The translations under genes were made by a program, and so were the position numbers. 64,000 bases of DNA, from contig NZ_CP102409.1 in NCBI RefSeq assembly GCF_024628725.1, forward strand, positions 67,501 to 131,500, given 5' to 3'. Below, piece after piece: positions 54,933-63,907 of the stretch (the stretch's first letter is position 1; every line of letters begins with the position of its first letter). This stretch comes from Ruegeria sp. YS9 (GTDB lineage: Bacteria > Pseudomonadota > Alphaproteobacteria > Rhodobacterales > Rhodobacteraceae). The notes beneath the pieces are model-generated. The model was not told the DNA's origin, did no database searches, and saw only the letters and a list, made by a program, of their open reading frames with translations.

Positions 54933-55919
54933 ATGACCCAGATGATGCGCGCTGTTGAGATCACCGAACCGGGTGGTCCCGATGTTTTGCAACTGACCGA
55001 GCGTCCGATTCCCGAACCGGGTGCAGGGCAGGTCGTTCTGAAAGTGGCCTATGCCGGGGTGAACCGCCCGGATGCGTTGCAGCGCGCGGGCGCTTACGAT
55101 CCGCCGCCCGGTGCCAGCGACATGCCGGGGCTTGAGGCTTCGGGCGAAGTGGTCTCGGTCGGGGCCGGGGTCGAAGGACTGTCCGTCGGCGATCAGGTCT
55201 GTGCGTTGCTGCCGGGAGGTGGCTATGCCGAATATGTCGCCACCCCTGCGGCCCATTGCCTGCCGGTCCCTGCCGGCATGGGACTGAAAGAGGCGGCCTG
55301 CCTGCCCGAGACCTTTTTCACCGTCTGGTCCAACGTGTTCACGCGGGGCGGGCTGAAAGCAGGCGAGAGATTTCTGGTCCATGGTGGCTCGAGCGGGATT
55401 GGCACGACGGCCATCCAGTTGGCCAATGCTTTTGGTGCCCGCGTTTTTGCCACCGCAGGGTCGGATGAAAAATGCGAGGCTTGCGTCAAATTGGGTGCGG
55501 AAAGGGCGATCAACTACCGCGATGAGGACTTTGTGGCCGTCATGCGGGCCGAAGGCGGGGCAAACCTGATCCTCGACATGGTCGGTGGCGACTATATCCC
55601 GCGCAACGTCAAAGCTCTGGCCGAGGATGGGCGGCTGGTCCAGATCGCGTTTCTGCAAGGCCCGGTGGTCGAGCTGAACTTTGCCCTGATGATGGTCAAG
55701 CGCCTGACCCTGACCGGCAGCACCCTGCGCCCGCAAAGCGATCTGGCCAAGGCCCGGATTGCGCAGGACCTGCGCGAAGCTGTCTGGCCTCTGCTTGAGG
55801 CCGGCAAGGTTGCGCCTGTCATGGACAGCGAGTTTGATCTGGCCGAGGCTGCCGCCGCCCATGCACGCATGGAAAGCTCGGGCCATATTGGCAAGATCGT
55901 TCTGAACGTCGCGGGCTGA
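54933..55919 (+). CDS. NAD(P)H quinone oxidoreductase (MDR family, PIG3-like)
   Basis: 328 residues. GroES-like N-domain ('AGQVVLKVAYAGVNRPDALQ'), then 'FLVHGGSSGIGTTAIQLANA' for NADP binding; no zinc ligands. 'GVNRPDALQRAGAYDPPPGA' is typical of the TP53I3-like branch. Strong ribosome site 'aaaggaggt' precedes ATG 54933. It follows the COQ9 gene by 61 bp on the same strand. Confidence 0.88.
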   Translation: MTQMMRAVEITEPGGPDVLQLTERPIPEPGAGQVVLKVAYAGVNRPDALQRAGAYDPPPGASDMPGLEASGEVVSVGAGVEGLSVGDQVCALLPGGGYAEYVATPAAHCLPVPAGMGLKEAACLPETFFTVWSNVFTRGGLKAGERFLVHGGSSGIGTTAIQLANAFGARVFATAGSDEKCEACVKLGAERAINYRDEDFVAVMRAEGGANLILDMVGGDYIPRNVKALAEDGRLVQIAFLQGPVVELNFALMMVKRLTLTGSTLRPQSDLAKARIAQDLREAVWPLLEAGKVAPVMDSEFDLAEAAAAHARMESSGHIGKIVLNVAG

Positions 55920-55949
55920 ACTCTGCGCGCGCGGGGCAGACCCGCGCGT

Positions 55950-56813
55950 TCACGCAACCGCGCGGCGGTACAGGTGCCATGTGGCATGACCCAGAACCGG
56001 CATCACTATGATCAGGCCCAACAGCATCGGCAGGGCTCCCAGAAACAGAAGGGCCGCCACGATGAACCCCCAAGTCAAGATGACGCCGGGGTTGTGACGC
56101 AACACGCGAAACGACGTCACGACCGCCACCGGCAATCCGACTTGCCGGTCCAGAAGCAACGGAAAGCTGACGACGCTGACGGCCAGAGCGCAAAGAGCGA
56201 ATACGAAACCAACGGCGAGTCCGACAACCATCATGGTCCAGCCGGCAGTCGTCGTGAAAGCCTGCGTGGCAAAAGTGCCAAGTGATGCGGGGGCTTCAGG
56301 CCCCATTGTATGCGTATAGATGCTCTGGGCCACCATCAGCCAGATCAGCAGAAGCATCACCAGATAGAAGCCCAAAACCAGAATTGCGCCGAATGCCGGT
56401 GAGCGGAATACGCCGAACGCATCCAGCCAATGCACCGTGCTGCCTTGTTCACGTTTGCGGCTGATCTCGTACAAACCCACAGCTGCCACCGGACCGATCA
56501 AGGCAAAACCTGCGACCAGAGGCGCCAGAAGCGGAACCATGTTGACGTTCAGGGCGAAGCCGAACATCAAAAGCCCCGCGATCGGGTAGATCAACACAAT
56601 GAATATGGCATCCGCCCGTGTTTCGACAAAGTCGTGATACCCCGCCCGCAGGCAAGCGCGCAGATCCTGCACCGTCAATGTCTGCACCATCGGCAAGTGT
56701 TTGGTATCTGCGCTTCCGAGTTGTGAAACGCTATCCGAGACATGATCACTGGCCGCCCCCAGATTCCGGGCGGCCCAACTGATCGGATTTCCGATTGTTT
56801 TAGCCATTTTCAT
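55950..56813 (-). CDS. DUF2189-domain membrane protein
   Basis: 287 residues with about six transmembrane helices. Matches the DUF2189 pattern: 'LTVQDLRACLRAGYHDFVET' then 'DAIFIVLIYPIAGLLMFG', 'LAPLVAGFALIGPVAAVGLY' and C-terminal 'PVLGHATWHLYRRAV'. Function unknown; an inner-membrane location is certain. ATG 56807 is an equally good start. Divergent from the second quinone oxidoreductase. Confidence 0.85.
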   Translation of the reverse strand: MKMAKTIGNPISWAARNLGAASDHVSDSVSQLGSADTKHLPMVQTLTVQDLRACLRAGYHDFVETRADAIFIVLIYPIAGLLMFGFALNVNMVPLLAPLVAGFALIGPVAAVGLYEISRKREQGSTVHWLDAFGVFRSPAFGAILVLGFYLVMLLLIWLMVAQSIYTHTMGPEAPASLGTFATQAFTTTAGWTMMVVGLAVGFVFALCALAVSVVSFPLLLDRQVGLPVAVVTSFRVLRHNPGVILTWGFIVAALLFLGALPMLLGLIIVMPVLGHATWHLYRRAVA

Positions 56814-57000
56814 CCCCTTTCCTGGCGAGAATTGCGCCGCGGAATGGATCCGGCATTTGGTTGTCCGCGGCCGGACCAGCCGACAACGCCTGGTCGCAGT
56901 ATAGCACAGTTTGGCGGAATCCTGATCAACACTGTGGCACCAGACGGATTGCCCTGCATTGCAGTCATGTTAGCTTGATGTCAGGCAAGAGGAGGTCAGG

Positions 57001-57984
57001 ATGCAGACAACAGCGAAAACGGTGGTATTGCACGAATTCGGCGGGCCCGAGGTGTTGCGGATCGAAGACAGGCCATTGGGCGATCCCGGACCGGGTGAAA
57101 TACGTATCCGCCATCATGCCTGCGGTCATAATTTCATCGATGTTTATCAACGCACTGGATTGTATCCCCTGGAACTCCCCCATGCTTTGGGGATGGAAGC
57201 GGCGGGTGTCGTCGAGGCCGTCGGGGACGGGGTAACGCACCTGCAACCCGGTCAACGGGCCGCGTATGCGGCAGCCCCGCCCGGCGCGTATTGCGAGGCC
57301 CGCGTCATGCCTGCGGCACAGGTGTGCCCTCTGCCGGACGACATCTCTTTCGACGCTGCCGCGGCAATGATGTTGAAGGGCTTGACGGTTGAGTACCTGT
57401 TTCACCGAACCACTCCGATGAAACGCGGGGATACTGTGCTGTTCCATGCAGCGGCGGGCGGGGTCGGACTGATCGCCTGCCAATGGGCGAAATCCGAAGG
57501 GATCACCCTGATTGGTACGGCGGGGACCGACGAGAAATGCAGCCTCGCCCGGTTCAACGGGGCTGCGCATTGCATCAACTATCGGTCCGAGAATTTCGCC
57601 GAACGGGTGGCCGATATCACCAAAGGCAAGGGCGTGGACGTGGTGATGGATTCCGTCGGGGCGGACACGTTCGAAGGGTCGCTGAACTGCCTGAAACCCT
57701 TGGGGATGATGATTTCCTTCGGCAACGCGTCCGGGCCGGTGCCGCCATTCGATATCGGTGTTCTGGGTCGGAAAGGATCGCTCAAGATCACCCGACCCAC
57801 CTTGTTCACCCATATTGCGGACCACTCCGTATGTCAGGCAATGGCGCGCCGCTTGTTCGGCAAGGTCGAGGGCAGAGAGGTCAAGATCCACATCGATCAG
57901 CGCTTTGCGCTGGATCAGGTAGCCGATGCACATCGCGCGTTGGAAGCGCGGCAGACGACCGGCAGTACGATTCTGGACCTTTGA
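57001..57984 (+). CDS. Quinone oxidoreductase (Qor-like)
   Basis: 327 residues. N-terminal 'KTVVLHEFGGPEVLRIEDRP', 'ACGHNFIDVYQRTGLYPLEL' and Rossmann 'VLFHAAAGGVGLIACQWAK' are those of NADPH:quinone reductase QorA. The first is a close variant of the crystallin/Qor 'NFIDVYQRTGLYP' block. Cytosolic, zinc-free. 'gaggagg'-type ribosome site directly upstream. A strong bidirectional hairpin follows. Confidence 0.92.
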   Translation: MQTTAKTVVLHEFGGPEVLRIEDRPLGDPGPGEIRIRHHACGHNFIDVYQRTGLYPLELPHALGMEAAGVVEAVGDGVTHLQPGQRAAYAAAPPGAYCEARVMPAAQVCPLPDDISFDAAAAMMLKGLTVEYLFHRTTPMKRGDTVLFHAAAGGVGLIACQWAKSEGITLIGTAGTDEKCSLARFNGAAHCINYRSENFAERVADITKGKGVDVVMDSVGADTFEGSLNCLKPLGMMISFGNASGPVPPFDIGVLGRKGSLKITRPTLFTHIADHSVCQAMARRLFGKVEGREVKIHIDQRFALDQVADAHRALEARQTTGSTILDL

Positions 57985-57989
57985 TGCGA

Positions 57990-58012
57990 AACCCGGCCTG
58001 TCAGGCCGGGTT
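57990..58012. terminator. Bidirectional terminator between qor-like and OMP genes
   Basis: 10-bp perfect stem 'aacccggcct' / 'aggccgggtt' with a 3-base loop, between converging genes. T-rich 'tcaacttta' follows on the plus strand. Confidence 0.75.
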
Positions 58013-58033
58013 CAACTTTATCCGGAGTGCCGT

Positions 58034-58567
58034 TCAGAACCTGTAAGAGACACGAACCTGCAATGTGGTTGCGTCGACATCCACATTGTTTCCGTTGAAG
58101 TTATCGAATTCGTGGTACAGCAGCTCTCCGCCAATGCTGACATTCGGGGCCACGATCTGTTCATAGCCTGCGCCGATGAACCACCCGTCATCACTGCCCA
58201 GAGTGTCGGTGCCCGCTTCGGCGTAGCCTGCCGTGCCGTACAGCAAACCTTGCGGGTTTACCTTGTAGCCGGCGCGCGCTTTCAACCGCCAGACATCTTC
58301 AACAGTTGCCGCGCCGGACAGGCCCACGTCAGTCCAGTCATAGTCAAAACCGCCGCCAACGACCCAGTCGCCCAGATCATAGTCGTAACCCAGGATGATA
58401 CCACCGATTACGCCATCGCCGTCGACCCCGGACAGGCTGGTGTCCACATCGGCATAACCCAGTTGCAGACCGCCATAAAACCCGGTCCAGTTGCCCGAGG
58501 ATTGCGCCATTGCCGATCCCGCGACCACGGTTGCGACAGTGGTGATGAGAGCCAATTTCAAAGTCAT
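58034..58567 (-). CDS. Outer-membrane beta-barrel protein (OmpW/Omp25-like porin family)
   Basis: 177 residues. Signal peptide 'MTLKLALITTVATVVAGSAMA' (shown to 20: MTLKLALITTVATVVAGSAM), then amphipathic strands with 'NWTGFYGGLQLGYADVDTSL' at the start, as in alphaproteobacterial 8-strand barrels of the Omp25/31 kind, and a C-terminal aromatic ('VRVSYRF') that serves as the BAM signal. The ATG has 'gaaatgag' upstream. Located in the outer membrane; pore function is not certain. Confidence 0.87.
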   Translation of the reverse strand: MTLKLALITTVATVVAGSAMAQSSGNWTGFYGGLQLGYADVDTSLSGVDGDGVIGGIILGYDYDLGDWVVGGGFDYDWTDVGLSGAATVEDVWRLKARAGYKVNPQGLLYGTAGYAEAGTDTLGSDDGWFIGAGYEQIVAPNVSIGGELLYHEFDNFNGNNVDVDATTLQVRVSYRF

Positions 58568-58781
58568 CTCATTTCCTTTCGATTGTCACTCTGCTCAAGT
58601 GAAATTCAGTTCACCTATGCAGACCATTACGATCCGCTCGCGTTATCGGATCAGTGATACCTACGAATTCCAGCCCGTATTCTGGCGTTGAAACAAAAAA
58701 CAGACACGCCGGTGCCCTCTGAAAACGGCCACTTCTGATAAAGATGAGATAGGACGAAATGAGAGGTCTTCAAACGACATG

Positions 58782-58805
58782 CGGCGGCGGAACATTCCGC
58801 CGCCG
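58782..58805 (-). terminator. Hairpin downstream of the YHS-protein gene
   Basis: 'cggcggcggaa' / 'ttccgccgccg' gives an 11-bp palindrome, 24 bp after the YHS gene stop on the minus strand. The other part of 58568-58828 is the promoter side of the OMP gene. Confidence 0.6.
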
Positions 58806-58828
58806 ACACGTCTGAAAGTTTCAGCGGG

Positions 58829-59305
58829 TTATTGCTTCTGCAATTCAGCAGGGGTCTTGTCCGCGATGTCTTCCCATTTTGCGCCCGCGCTTTCGATAAA
58901 GCCCGGGATGTCGCCTTCCCAGCGTTCCTGGATGTCTTCCGACAGGTTCAGGTACAGCTTGTTGTCGACGATTTTCCAGTAGTTCGGGTCGCCGTCGAAC
59001 TTGAAGCCCATGGCTGTGCCAAAGGCACAGTAGCCCCCGTAGGCAGGCAGGTAGGCTTCCGGGTTGGCTTCGAAGGCGGCTTTGTTTTCCTCGGACGAGA
59101 AACGGTACAGCGCATCGTCGTGCAGCGCGGTGATGCGATAGTCGCCCTTGGTGGCTTCACCAACGGTGAAATAGGCAACCGGGTCATAACCCTGCATGGC
59201 CAGACCGGTCGAGCTTGCGTTGATGTCCACACCAGCGGCCAGAGCGGATGTTGCCAGTGCAACGGACAGAGCGACGCCACCGATCAGAGATTTAAACTTG
59301 TTCAT
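58829..59305 (-). CDS. Secreted YHS-domain protein
   Basis: 158 residues. Signal peptide 'MNKFKSLIGGVALSVALATS' up to ALA at 21-23. YHS pattern 'MQGYDPVAYFTVGEATKGDY' followed by 'YRFSSEENKAAFEANPEAYL' and 'YGGYCAFGTAMG'. YHS domains are thought to bind metal; in copper ATPases they contain Cys. Here it is a stand-alone periplasmic form. Its function in the cell is unknown. Confidence 0.88.
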   Translation of the reverse strand: MNKFKSLIGGVALSVALATSALAAGVDINASSTGLAMQGYDPVAYFTVGEATKGDYRITALHDDALYRFSSEENKAAFEANPEAYLPAYGGYCAFGTAMGFKFDGDPNYWKIVDNKLYLNLSEDIQERWEGDIPGFIESAGAKWEDIADKTPAELQKQ

Positions 59306-59488
59306 TGTTCCACCTTTCGTGAAAGGAGCCTCGTCAGTGTGCCGATCGAGGGCCCCGGATTGTTGTCCTGTGTGGCCCGTAATTGACCGTCACGACAGCG
59401 ATCTGGGAAGCAGGCGGATCACGTTCAAAACAATGAATCGTGATTGTGCGCCAGAGAGGAGCGTCTGTTCAAAAATGCAGACCTGACA

Positions 59489-59758
59489 TTACGCGTCCGG
59501 TTCAAAATCCAGAACAAACGCGATGACTTTGCAGGCCGCCATTTCACAAGGCTTCAACAGGGCGCCGCTGAGGCGTGTCTGATACAGGTTCATGCTGATA
59601 TAGTCGGTGCCGCCCAATTCGTGCGCAACCAGCTTGTGGGATTTCCCCTTTGCCATCTGTTGGCGCACGACGACATAGCGCCGATCCCCCGATGAACCGG
59701 TAAAACTGCCTTCGGGCAGCGCGAAAAACGCGGAAACGAAAGCGTCCGGCGGTGTCAC
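59489..59758 (-). CDS. Small protein of unknown function downstream of plsY
   Basis: 89 residues from GTG 59758, which overlaps the plsY stop by 4 bp (GTGA). No transmembrane helix; contains 'GSFTGSSGDRRYVVVRQQMA' and 'LGGTDYISMNLYQTRLSGAL'. The overlap and regular codon use suggest a real gene, last in the pyrB-pyrC-plsY operon. No family recognised. Confidence 0.65.
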   Translation of the reverse strand: MTPPDAFVSAFFALPEGSFTGSSGDRRYVVVRQQMAKGKSHKLVAHELGGTDYISMNLYQTRLSGALLKPCEMAACKVIAFVLDFEPDA

Positions 59759-60360
59759 GACTTTCCGATTTTCGGTTCAGTCCCGGCCTTGATCCGTGCG
59801 ACGTTGGTGCTGTGACGCCAATAGATCAGAAGGGTCAGGATAATCCCCAGGATAAAGGATTGTCCGTTTGTCAAAACCAGCACCCAGGTCGTTGAAAGCG
59901 CGGCCGCGGCCAGCGCGCCGACCGAAGATATCCGCCAGATCGCCGCCGCCACCAACCAGCTGAGACAGCACGCAACTCCGACGCGCCAGTCCAGCGCCAG
60001 CCAGAGGCCCAGAAAGGTGGCCACGCCTTTCCCGCCCTTGAAACCCAGCCAGATGGGAAAGCAATGACCCAGAAAGGCAAAAAGGGCTGCGATCTGTGCG
60101 GCGTCTTCTCCGGCATAAGCACGGGCAATCAGAACCGCCACCGCGCCCTTGGCCGCGTCGAACAGCAAGGTCAGCGCCGCGGCGGCTTTGTTGCCGGTGC
60201 GCAGGACGTTGGTTGCGCCGATATTTCCGGATCCGATTTCGCGCAGATTTCCCAACCCCATGACCTTGGCAAGCAGCAGGCCGAAGGGAACGGAGCCCAT
60301 CAGATATCCAACCACCGCCCACTGGAGCAAGTCGCTAGTCGAGTTGTCGATCGGGGGCAT
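59755..60360 (-). CDS. plsY: Acyl-phosphate glycerol-3-phosphate acyltransferase
   Basis: 201 residues, multi-pass. PlsY motifs: 'GSVPFGLLLAK', 'IGSGNIGATNVLRTG' and 'GGKGVATFLG'. It makes lysophosphatidic acid from acyl-phosphate, the first step of phospholipid synthesis. Its ATG overlaps the stop of the dihydroorotase-like gene. It is part of the pyrimidine/lipid operon. Confidence 0.95.
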   Translation of the reverse strand: MPPIDNSTSDLLQWAVVGYLMGSVPFGLLLAKVMGLGNLREIGSGNIGATNVLRTGNKAAAALTLLFDAAKGAVAVLIARAYAGEDAAQIAALFAFLGHCFPIWLGFKGGKGVATFLGLWLALDWRVGVACCLSWLVAAAIWRISSVGALAAAALSTTWVLVLTNGQSFILGIILTLLIYWRHSTNVARIKAGTEPKIGKS

Positions 60361-61640
60361 CAGGAACTCCGGAACACTTCTTTACCTGCAACATAGGTCG
60401 AAATGACCTTACCTTGCATCCGCTGGCCGTCAAATGGAGTGTTCTGAGATTTGGATTTTAAGGCAAAGCGATCAAGCACAAAAGGCACATCCGGGTCGAA
60501 CAGAACCAGATCCGCCGGGGCGCCTTCCGACAATCGGCCGCTTTCCAGACCAAGCCGTTTGGCCGGGTTCAATGCCATCGCCCGGAACAGTGTTGGCAGG
60601 TCCAACTGGTCGGCATGATACAGGCGCAATGCCGCAGGCAACAGCGTTTCCAGCGCCACCGCGCCCGAGGCGGCTTCTTCGAACGGCAGCCGTTTGCTTT
60701 CCTCGTCCTGCGGTGTGTGCATCGAACTGATCGTGTCGATCAGACCGGTTCGCACCGCCTCGATCACCGCCTGCCGGTCATCCTCGGACCGCAACGGAGG
60801 CTTGACCTTGAAGAAGGTGCGATAGTCGGCCACGTCCAGCTCGTTCAGCGTCAGGTGATGGATCGAGGTGCCGGCAGTGATGTCCAGCCCGTTGCGCTTG
60901 GCCCGTTCCAGCGCAGGCAGGGCGCGGGCGGTGGTGATCTGGTCGGCGTGATAGGCCGCGCCCGTCATTTCCAACAGCGCGATGTCACGGTCCAGCCCCA
61001 TGCGCTCGGCCATGGGCGAGACCGCAGGCAATCCGCGCAAGGCGGCGAATTTGCCGCTGGTGGCCGCGGCGCCATGGCTCAGGCCCGGATCTTGCGGGTG
61101 GGCAATCACCAGCGCGCCGCAGGATTTCGCATAGGTCAGTGCGCGGGAAAACACCTTGGTATTGGTGATGACGTGATCGCAATCGGTAAAGGCCACGGCG
61201 CCTGCGTCCTGCAAGAACCCGATTTCCGTCATCTCACGCCCTTCGCGCCCCTTGGTCAGCGCGGCCATCGGCAGCACGTTGACCGGTGCATCCGCCTGAG
61301 CACGCCGGGTCGCGAATTCCAGCGTTTCCGGTGTATCGACCGCCGGCAGTGTATCCGGGCGGGTGACGATGGTGGTCACACCACCGGCCGCGGCAGCGAG
61401 ACCCGCGGATTTGTAGCTTTCCTTGTGCCGCTCGCCCGGCTCGCAGACCTTGACGCCGATATCCACGATGCCGGGGGCGAGGCACTTGCCGCCGCAGTCG
61501 ATGACCTGAGCGTCAGCGACGGGCGCGTCCCCGTAGCCCTTGCCCTGAATAAGGCCGTCGGCAATGTGCAGCCAGCCGGGATTGTCCGTGCCGGTTTCAG
61601 GGTCGATCAGGCGGGCATTGGTGAAGATCAGGGCGGTCAT
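60360..61640 (-). CDS. pyrC: Dihydroorotase-like protein lacking the HxH zinc motif (PyrC'/PyrX type)
   Basis: 426 residues of the class I dihydroorotase family. The segment that normally reads D-x-H-x-H-x-R is 'APGIVDIGVKVCEPGERHKE' here: both zinc-binding His are replaced. Later family blocks ('AAAGGVTTIVTRPDTLPAVD', 'GAVALETLLPAALRLYH') are kept. Such zinc-less homologues next to pyrB are known in Pseudomonas (PyrC'), where they serve as structural partners of aspartate transcarbamoylase; a similar role is likely here. A separate active dihydroorotase should exist elsewhere in the genome. Confidence 0.85.
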   Translation of the reverse strand: MTALIFTNARLIDPETGTDNPGWLHIADGLIQGKGYGDAPVADAQVIDCGGKCLAPGIVDIGVKVCEPGERHKESYKSAGLAAAAGGVTTIVTRPDTLPAVDTPETLEFATRRAQADAPVNVLPMAALTKGREGREMTEIGFLQDAGAVAFTDCDHVITNTKVFSRALTYAKSCGALVIAHPQDPGLSHGAAATSGKFAALRGLPAVSPMAERMGLDRDIALLEMTGAAYHADQITTARALPALERAKRNGLDITAGTSIHHLTLNELDVADYRTFFKVKPPLRSEDDRQAVIEAVRTGLIDTISSMHTPQDEESKRLPFEEAASGAVALETLLPAALRLYHADQLDLPTLFRAMALNPAKRLGLESGRLSEGAPADLVLFDPDVPFVLDRFALKSKSQNTPFDGQRMQGKVISTYVAGKEVFRSS

Positions 61641-62089
61641 GTATGGGCCTTTCGGGCTTGGGTCAGCGCGGCCAACGCGGCATCCGGGTCGGGCAGATGG
61701 TCGAATCTGAAAAAGGGGTGGCGGTTAAAAACCACCGCAGACGGCACAGTGCGGAAATTCAGGAACCGGTTGATTTCCAGTTTCTTGGTTTTCAGTTCTT
61801 TGTTGACTTGCCACGCGTTCTGCGGCGTCACAACATAAACGCGTTGCGAGCGAACAAAGCGGTCCGCCCACATCACAAATGCCAACGCGCCCGTGCAACT
61901 GAGCAGCTTCCAGAAATCCCGCACGGTGTCGGCAAACCAGGGGCTGGCTAACCACGCCAGACCGACAGCGCCGATCAGAATCCTGTAGGACCAACCCAGA
62001 TGAGGCGGAAAAAACCCGTTATGCGGCCGCCCGAACCATAGAACCTGTTCGCCCTCTGGTATCTTCTCACGCCACCATTCGTCGCTCAT
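61637..62089 (-). CDS. Membrane protein of unknown function (PH-like) in the pyr operon
   Basis: 150 residues. Two hydrophobic helices in the first half ('YRILIGAVGLAWLASPWFAD', 'LLSCTGALAFVMWADRFV'), then a beta-rich PH-like part ('RVYVVTPQNAWQVNKEL', 'VFNRHPFFRFDHLPDPDAAL'). Start overlaps the previous stop and its stop overlaps the pyrC-like start (4 bp), so it is translationally coupled. No named family recognised. Confidence 0.75.
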   Translation of the reverse strand: MSDEWWREKIPEGEQVLWFGRPHNGFFPPHLGWSYRILIGAVGLAWLASPWFADTVRDFWKLLSCTGALAFVMWADRFVRSQRVYVVTPQNAWQVNKELKTKKLEINRFLNFRTVPSAVVFNRHPFFRFDHLPDPDAALAALTQARKAHT

Positions 62090-62472
62090 CCCATTGCCCT
62101 TTCAATCGCGGCTTTGGTGGCGGCCGGGTCTGACTGGTACTTGATCAGATGCTTGTCGCCGGTTTTGGTGACAACCTGGACGAAGCTGCCCATGATATTC
62201 ACGGCTGTGATCTGGTTCAGCGGCACGCTGCGTCCGCCGGGACCGGTCAGCGCGGTGTCTGACAATTGCCAATTCGAGACCAGTTCTTCCGAGGCCAGAT
62301 ACCACGCGCGTATGCCTATGGCGGCCAGGCCAGCTGGGGCTCCGGTCCAGACGTAAGGATTGCCGATCAGCCACAGCACGGCCATCGCACCGGCCATGGC
62401 AACAGCAGCCAGCCATGCGTTGGTGCGGATATAGGCCCCCTTGTCCGGGGCGAAGATCACAGGATCAGCCAT
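62086..62472 (-). CDS. Membrane protein of unknown function with PH-like domain
   Basis: 128 residues. Two N-terminal helices ('AWLAAVAMAGAMAVLWLIGN', 'AGLAAIGIRAWYLA') and a small beta domain ('LSDTALTGPGGRSVPLNQIT', 'VVTKTGDKHLIKYQSDP') that resembles bacterial PH domains. It overlaps the neighbours on both sides (4 bp and 16 bp). Its form is similar to the next gene in the operon, and the two may be partners or old duplicates. Confidence 0.72.
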   Translation of the reverse strand: MADPVIFAPDKGAYIRTNAWLAAVAMAGAMAVLWLIGNPYVWTGAPAGLAAIGIRAWYLASEELVSNWQLSDTALTGPGGRSVPLNQITAVNIMGSFVQVVTKTGDKHLIKYQSDPAATKAAIERAMG

Positions 62473-62975
62473 AAGATGCCTCCGATGACCACAAGCGCGA
62501 CCAGTGCCAGAATGGCAGATCCGACGCGGCGGGGGGTGTCACTTGCTGTGGCGGTTTGCGGGGCGGAAAAGGGTTTGGCGCTTTCGGTTTCGATGATCCC
62601 CCCGGTCCAGTTCGTGGCCTCTTCCGTGAACAGGCCGATCAGGCGTAGGCGCGGATCGGGCTTCAGCGTCGCCGGGTGTCCGTTGAAAGCCGCGCTGCGC
62701 AGGACCATGACCCAACCGTCGACAGAGGCCAGAGTGTTCCGGTCCAACTGATCCGCAGACACGCCGCAGCCCTCGGTCAGGTAGCCGTACAGGCCGAGGT
62801 CCTCGAGGTCGGATACCGGGAAGATATCGATGTGGCTGGAATCCAGCCCGTCGACCCCAAGCACCTGATCGGCGGCACCCGGTTCGCGCAGGAACTTCGC
62901 CTCTTCCGGGCGCATGTCCAGCGTAAACAGGCGCAAAACGCCGCGTTCGTGGGGGGCAACGGTCAGATCGCTCAT
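62457..62975 (-). CDS. Tail-anchored protein of unknown function in the pyr operon
   Basis: 172 residues. A soluble N-terminal domain ('[20 protein letters not shown]', '[17 protein letters not shown]') of about 130 residues is followed by a linker and one C-terminal transmembrane helix ('[19 protein letters not shown]'). The start overlaps the pyrB stop by 4 bp and the end overlaps the next gene by 16 bp. No family recognised. Confidence 0.75.
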   Translation of the reverse strand: MSDLTVAPHERGVLRLFTLDMRPEEAKFLREPGAADQVLGVDGLDSSHIDIFPVSDLEDLGLYGYLTEGCGVSADQLDRNTLASVDGWVMVLRSAAFNGHPATLKPDPRLRLIGLFTEEATNWTGGIIETESAKPFSAPQTATASDTPRRVGSAILALVALVVIGGILWLIL

Positions 62976-63907
62976 GCAGCCTCGCGCAGGTTGCGGGCCA
63001 GCAGGTCCATGGCGGCCATTCGGACGGCGACACCCATTTCCACCTGTTCCTGAATGACGGACCGGTTGATGTCGTCCGCCAATGTGCCGTCGATCTCGAC
63101 CCCGCGGTTCATCGGGCCGGGATGCATCACGATCGCGTCTGGCTTGGCCTGCGCCAGCTTCGCGGCGTCCAGCCCGTAGCGGTGGTAGTATTCGCGTTCC
63201 GAAGGGATGAACCCGCCATCCATCCGTTCTTTCTGAAGGCGCAACATCATGACGACGTCAACATCCTTCAGGCCCTCGTTCATGTCATCGTAGATCTCGG
63301 CCCCGAATTCGGCGAATTGCGCGGGCACCAGCGTCGGCGGCCCAATCAGGCGGATGCGGTTTTCCATCTTGCCCAGCAGGATCAGGTTCGAGCGGGCCAC
63401 GCGGGAATGGGCCACGTCCCCGCAGATCGCGATGTTCAGCCGGTGCAGGCGACCCTTGGCGCGACGGATGGTCAGGGCGTCCAGCAGGGCTTGCGTGGGG
63501 TGTTCATGTTTGCCGTCACCGGCGTTCAGAACGGCGCAATTGACCTTCTGCGCCAGCAGATCGACCGCGCCGGAATGCGGGTGCCGCACCACCAGAAGAT
63601 CCGGGTGCATCGCATTCAGCGTCATCGCCGTGTCGATCAGTGTTTCACCTTTCTTGATCGAACTGGCCTGCATCGCCATGTTCATCACATCCGCACCCAG
63701 GCGCTTGCCCGCCAGTTCGAAACTGGCCTGTGTGCGGGTCGAGTTTTCAAAGAACATGTTGATCTGGGTCAGTCCCGACAGCACATCCGAATGCTTGGTC
63801 GACTGGCGGTTCATAGCGACATAGGTCTCGGCCAGATCCAGAATTTCGGTGATATCGGATTGCGACAGATGCTCGATGCCAAGAAGGTGACGATGGGCGA
63901 AACGCAT
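62972..63907 (-). CDS. pyrB: Aspartate carbamoyltransferase catalytic subunit
   Basis: 311 residues. Carbamoyl-phosphate site '[20 protein letters not shown]' (S-T-R-T), '[16 protein letters not shown]' (H-P-x-Q) and '[12 protein letters not shown]' for aspartate. ATG 63907 is chosen because 'caggag' lies 8 bp upstream; the frame extends to a TTG at 63928 without a site. It leads an operon pyrB - three small membrane genes - pyrC-like - plsY - small gene, all with overlapping starts and stops. No PyrI is seen. Confidence 0.96.
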   Translation of the reverse strand: MRFAHRHLLGIEHLSQSDITEILDLAETYVAMNRQSTKHSDVLSGLTQINMFFENSTRTQASFELAGKRLGADVMNMAMQASSIKKGETLIDTAMTLNAMHPDLLVVRHPHSGAVDLLAQKVNCAVLNAGDGKHEHPTQALLDALTIRRAKGRLHRLNIAICGDVAHSRVARSNLILLGKMENRIRLIGPPTLVPAQFAEFGAEIYDDMNEGLKDVDVVMMLRLQKERMDGGFIPSEREYYHRYGLDAAKLAQAKPDAIVMHPGPMNRGVEIDGTLADDINRSVIQEQVEMGVAVRMAAMDLLARNLREAA

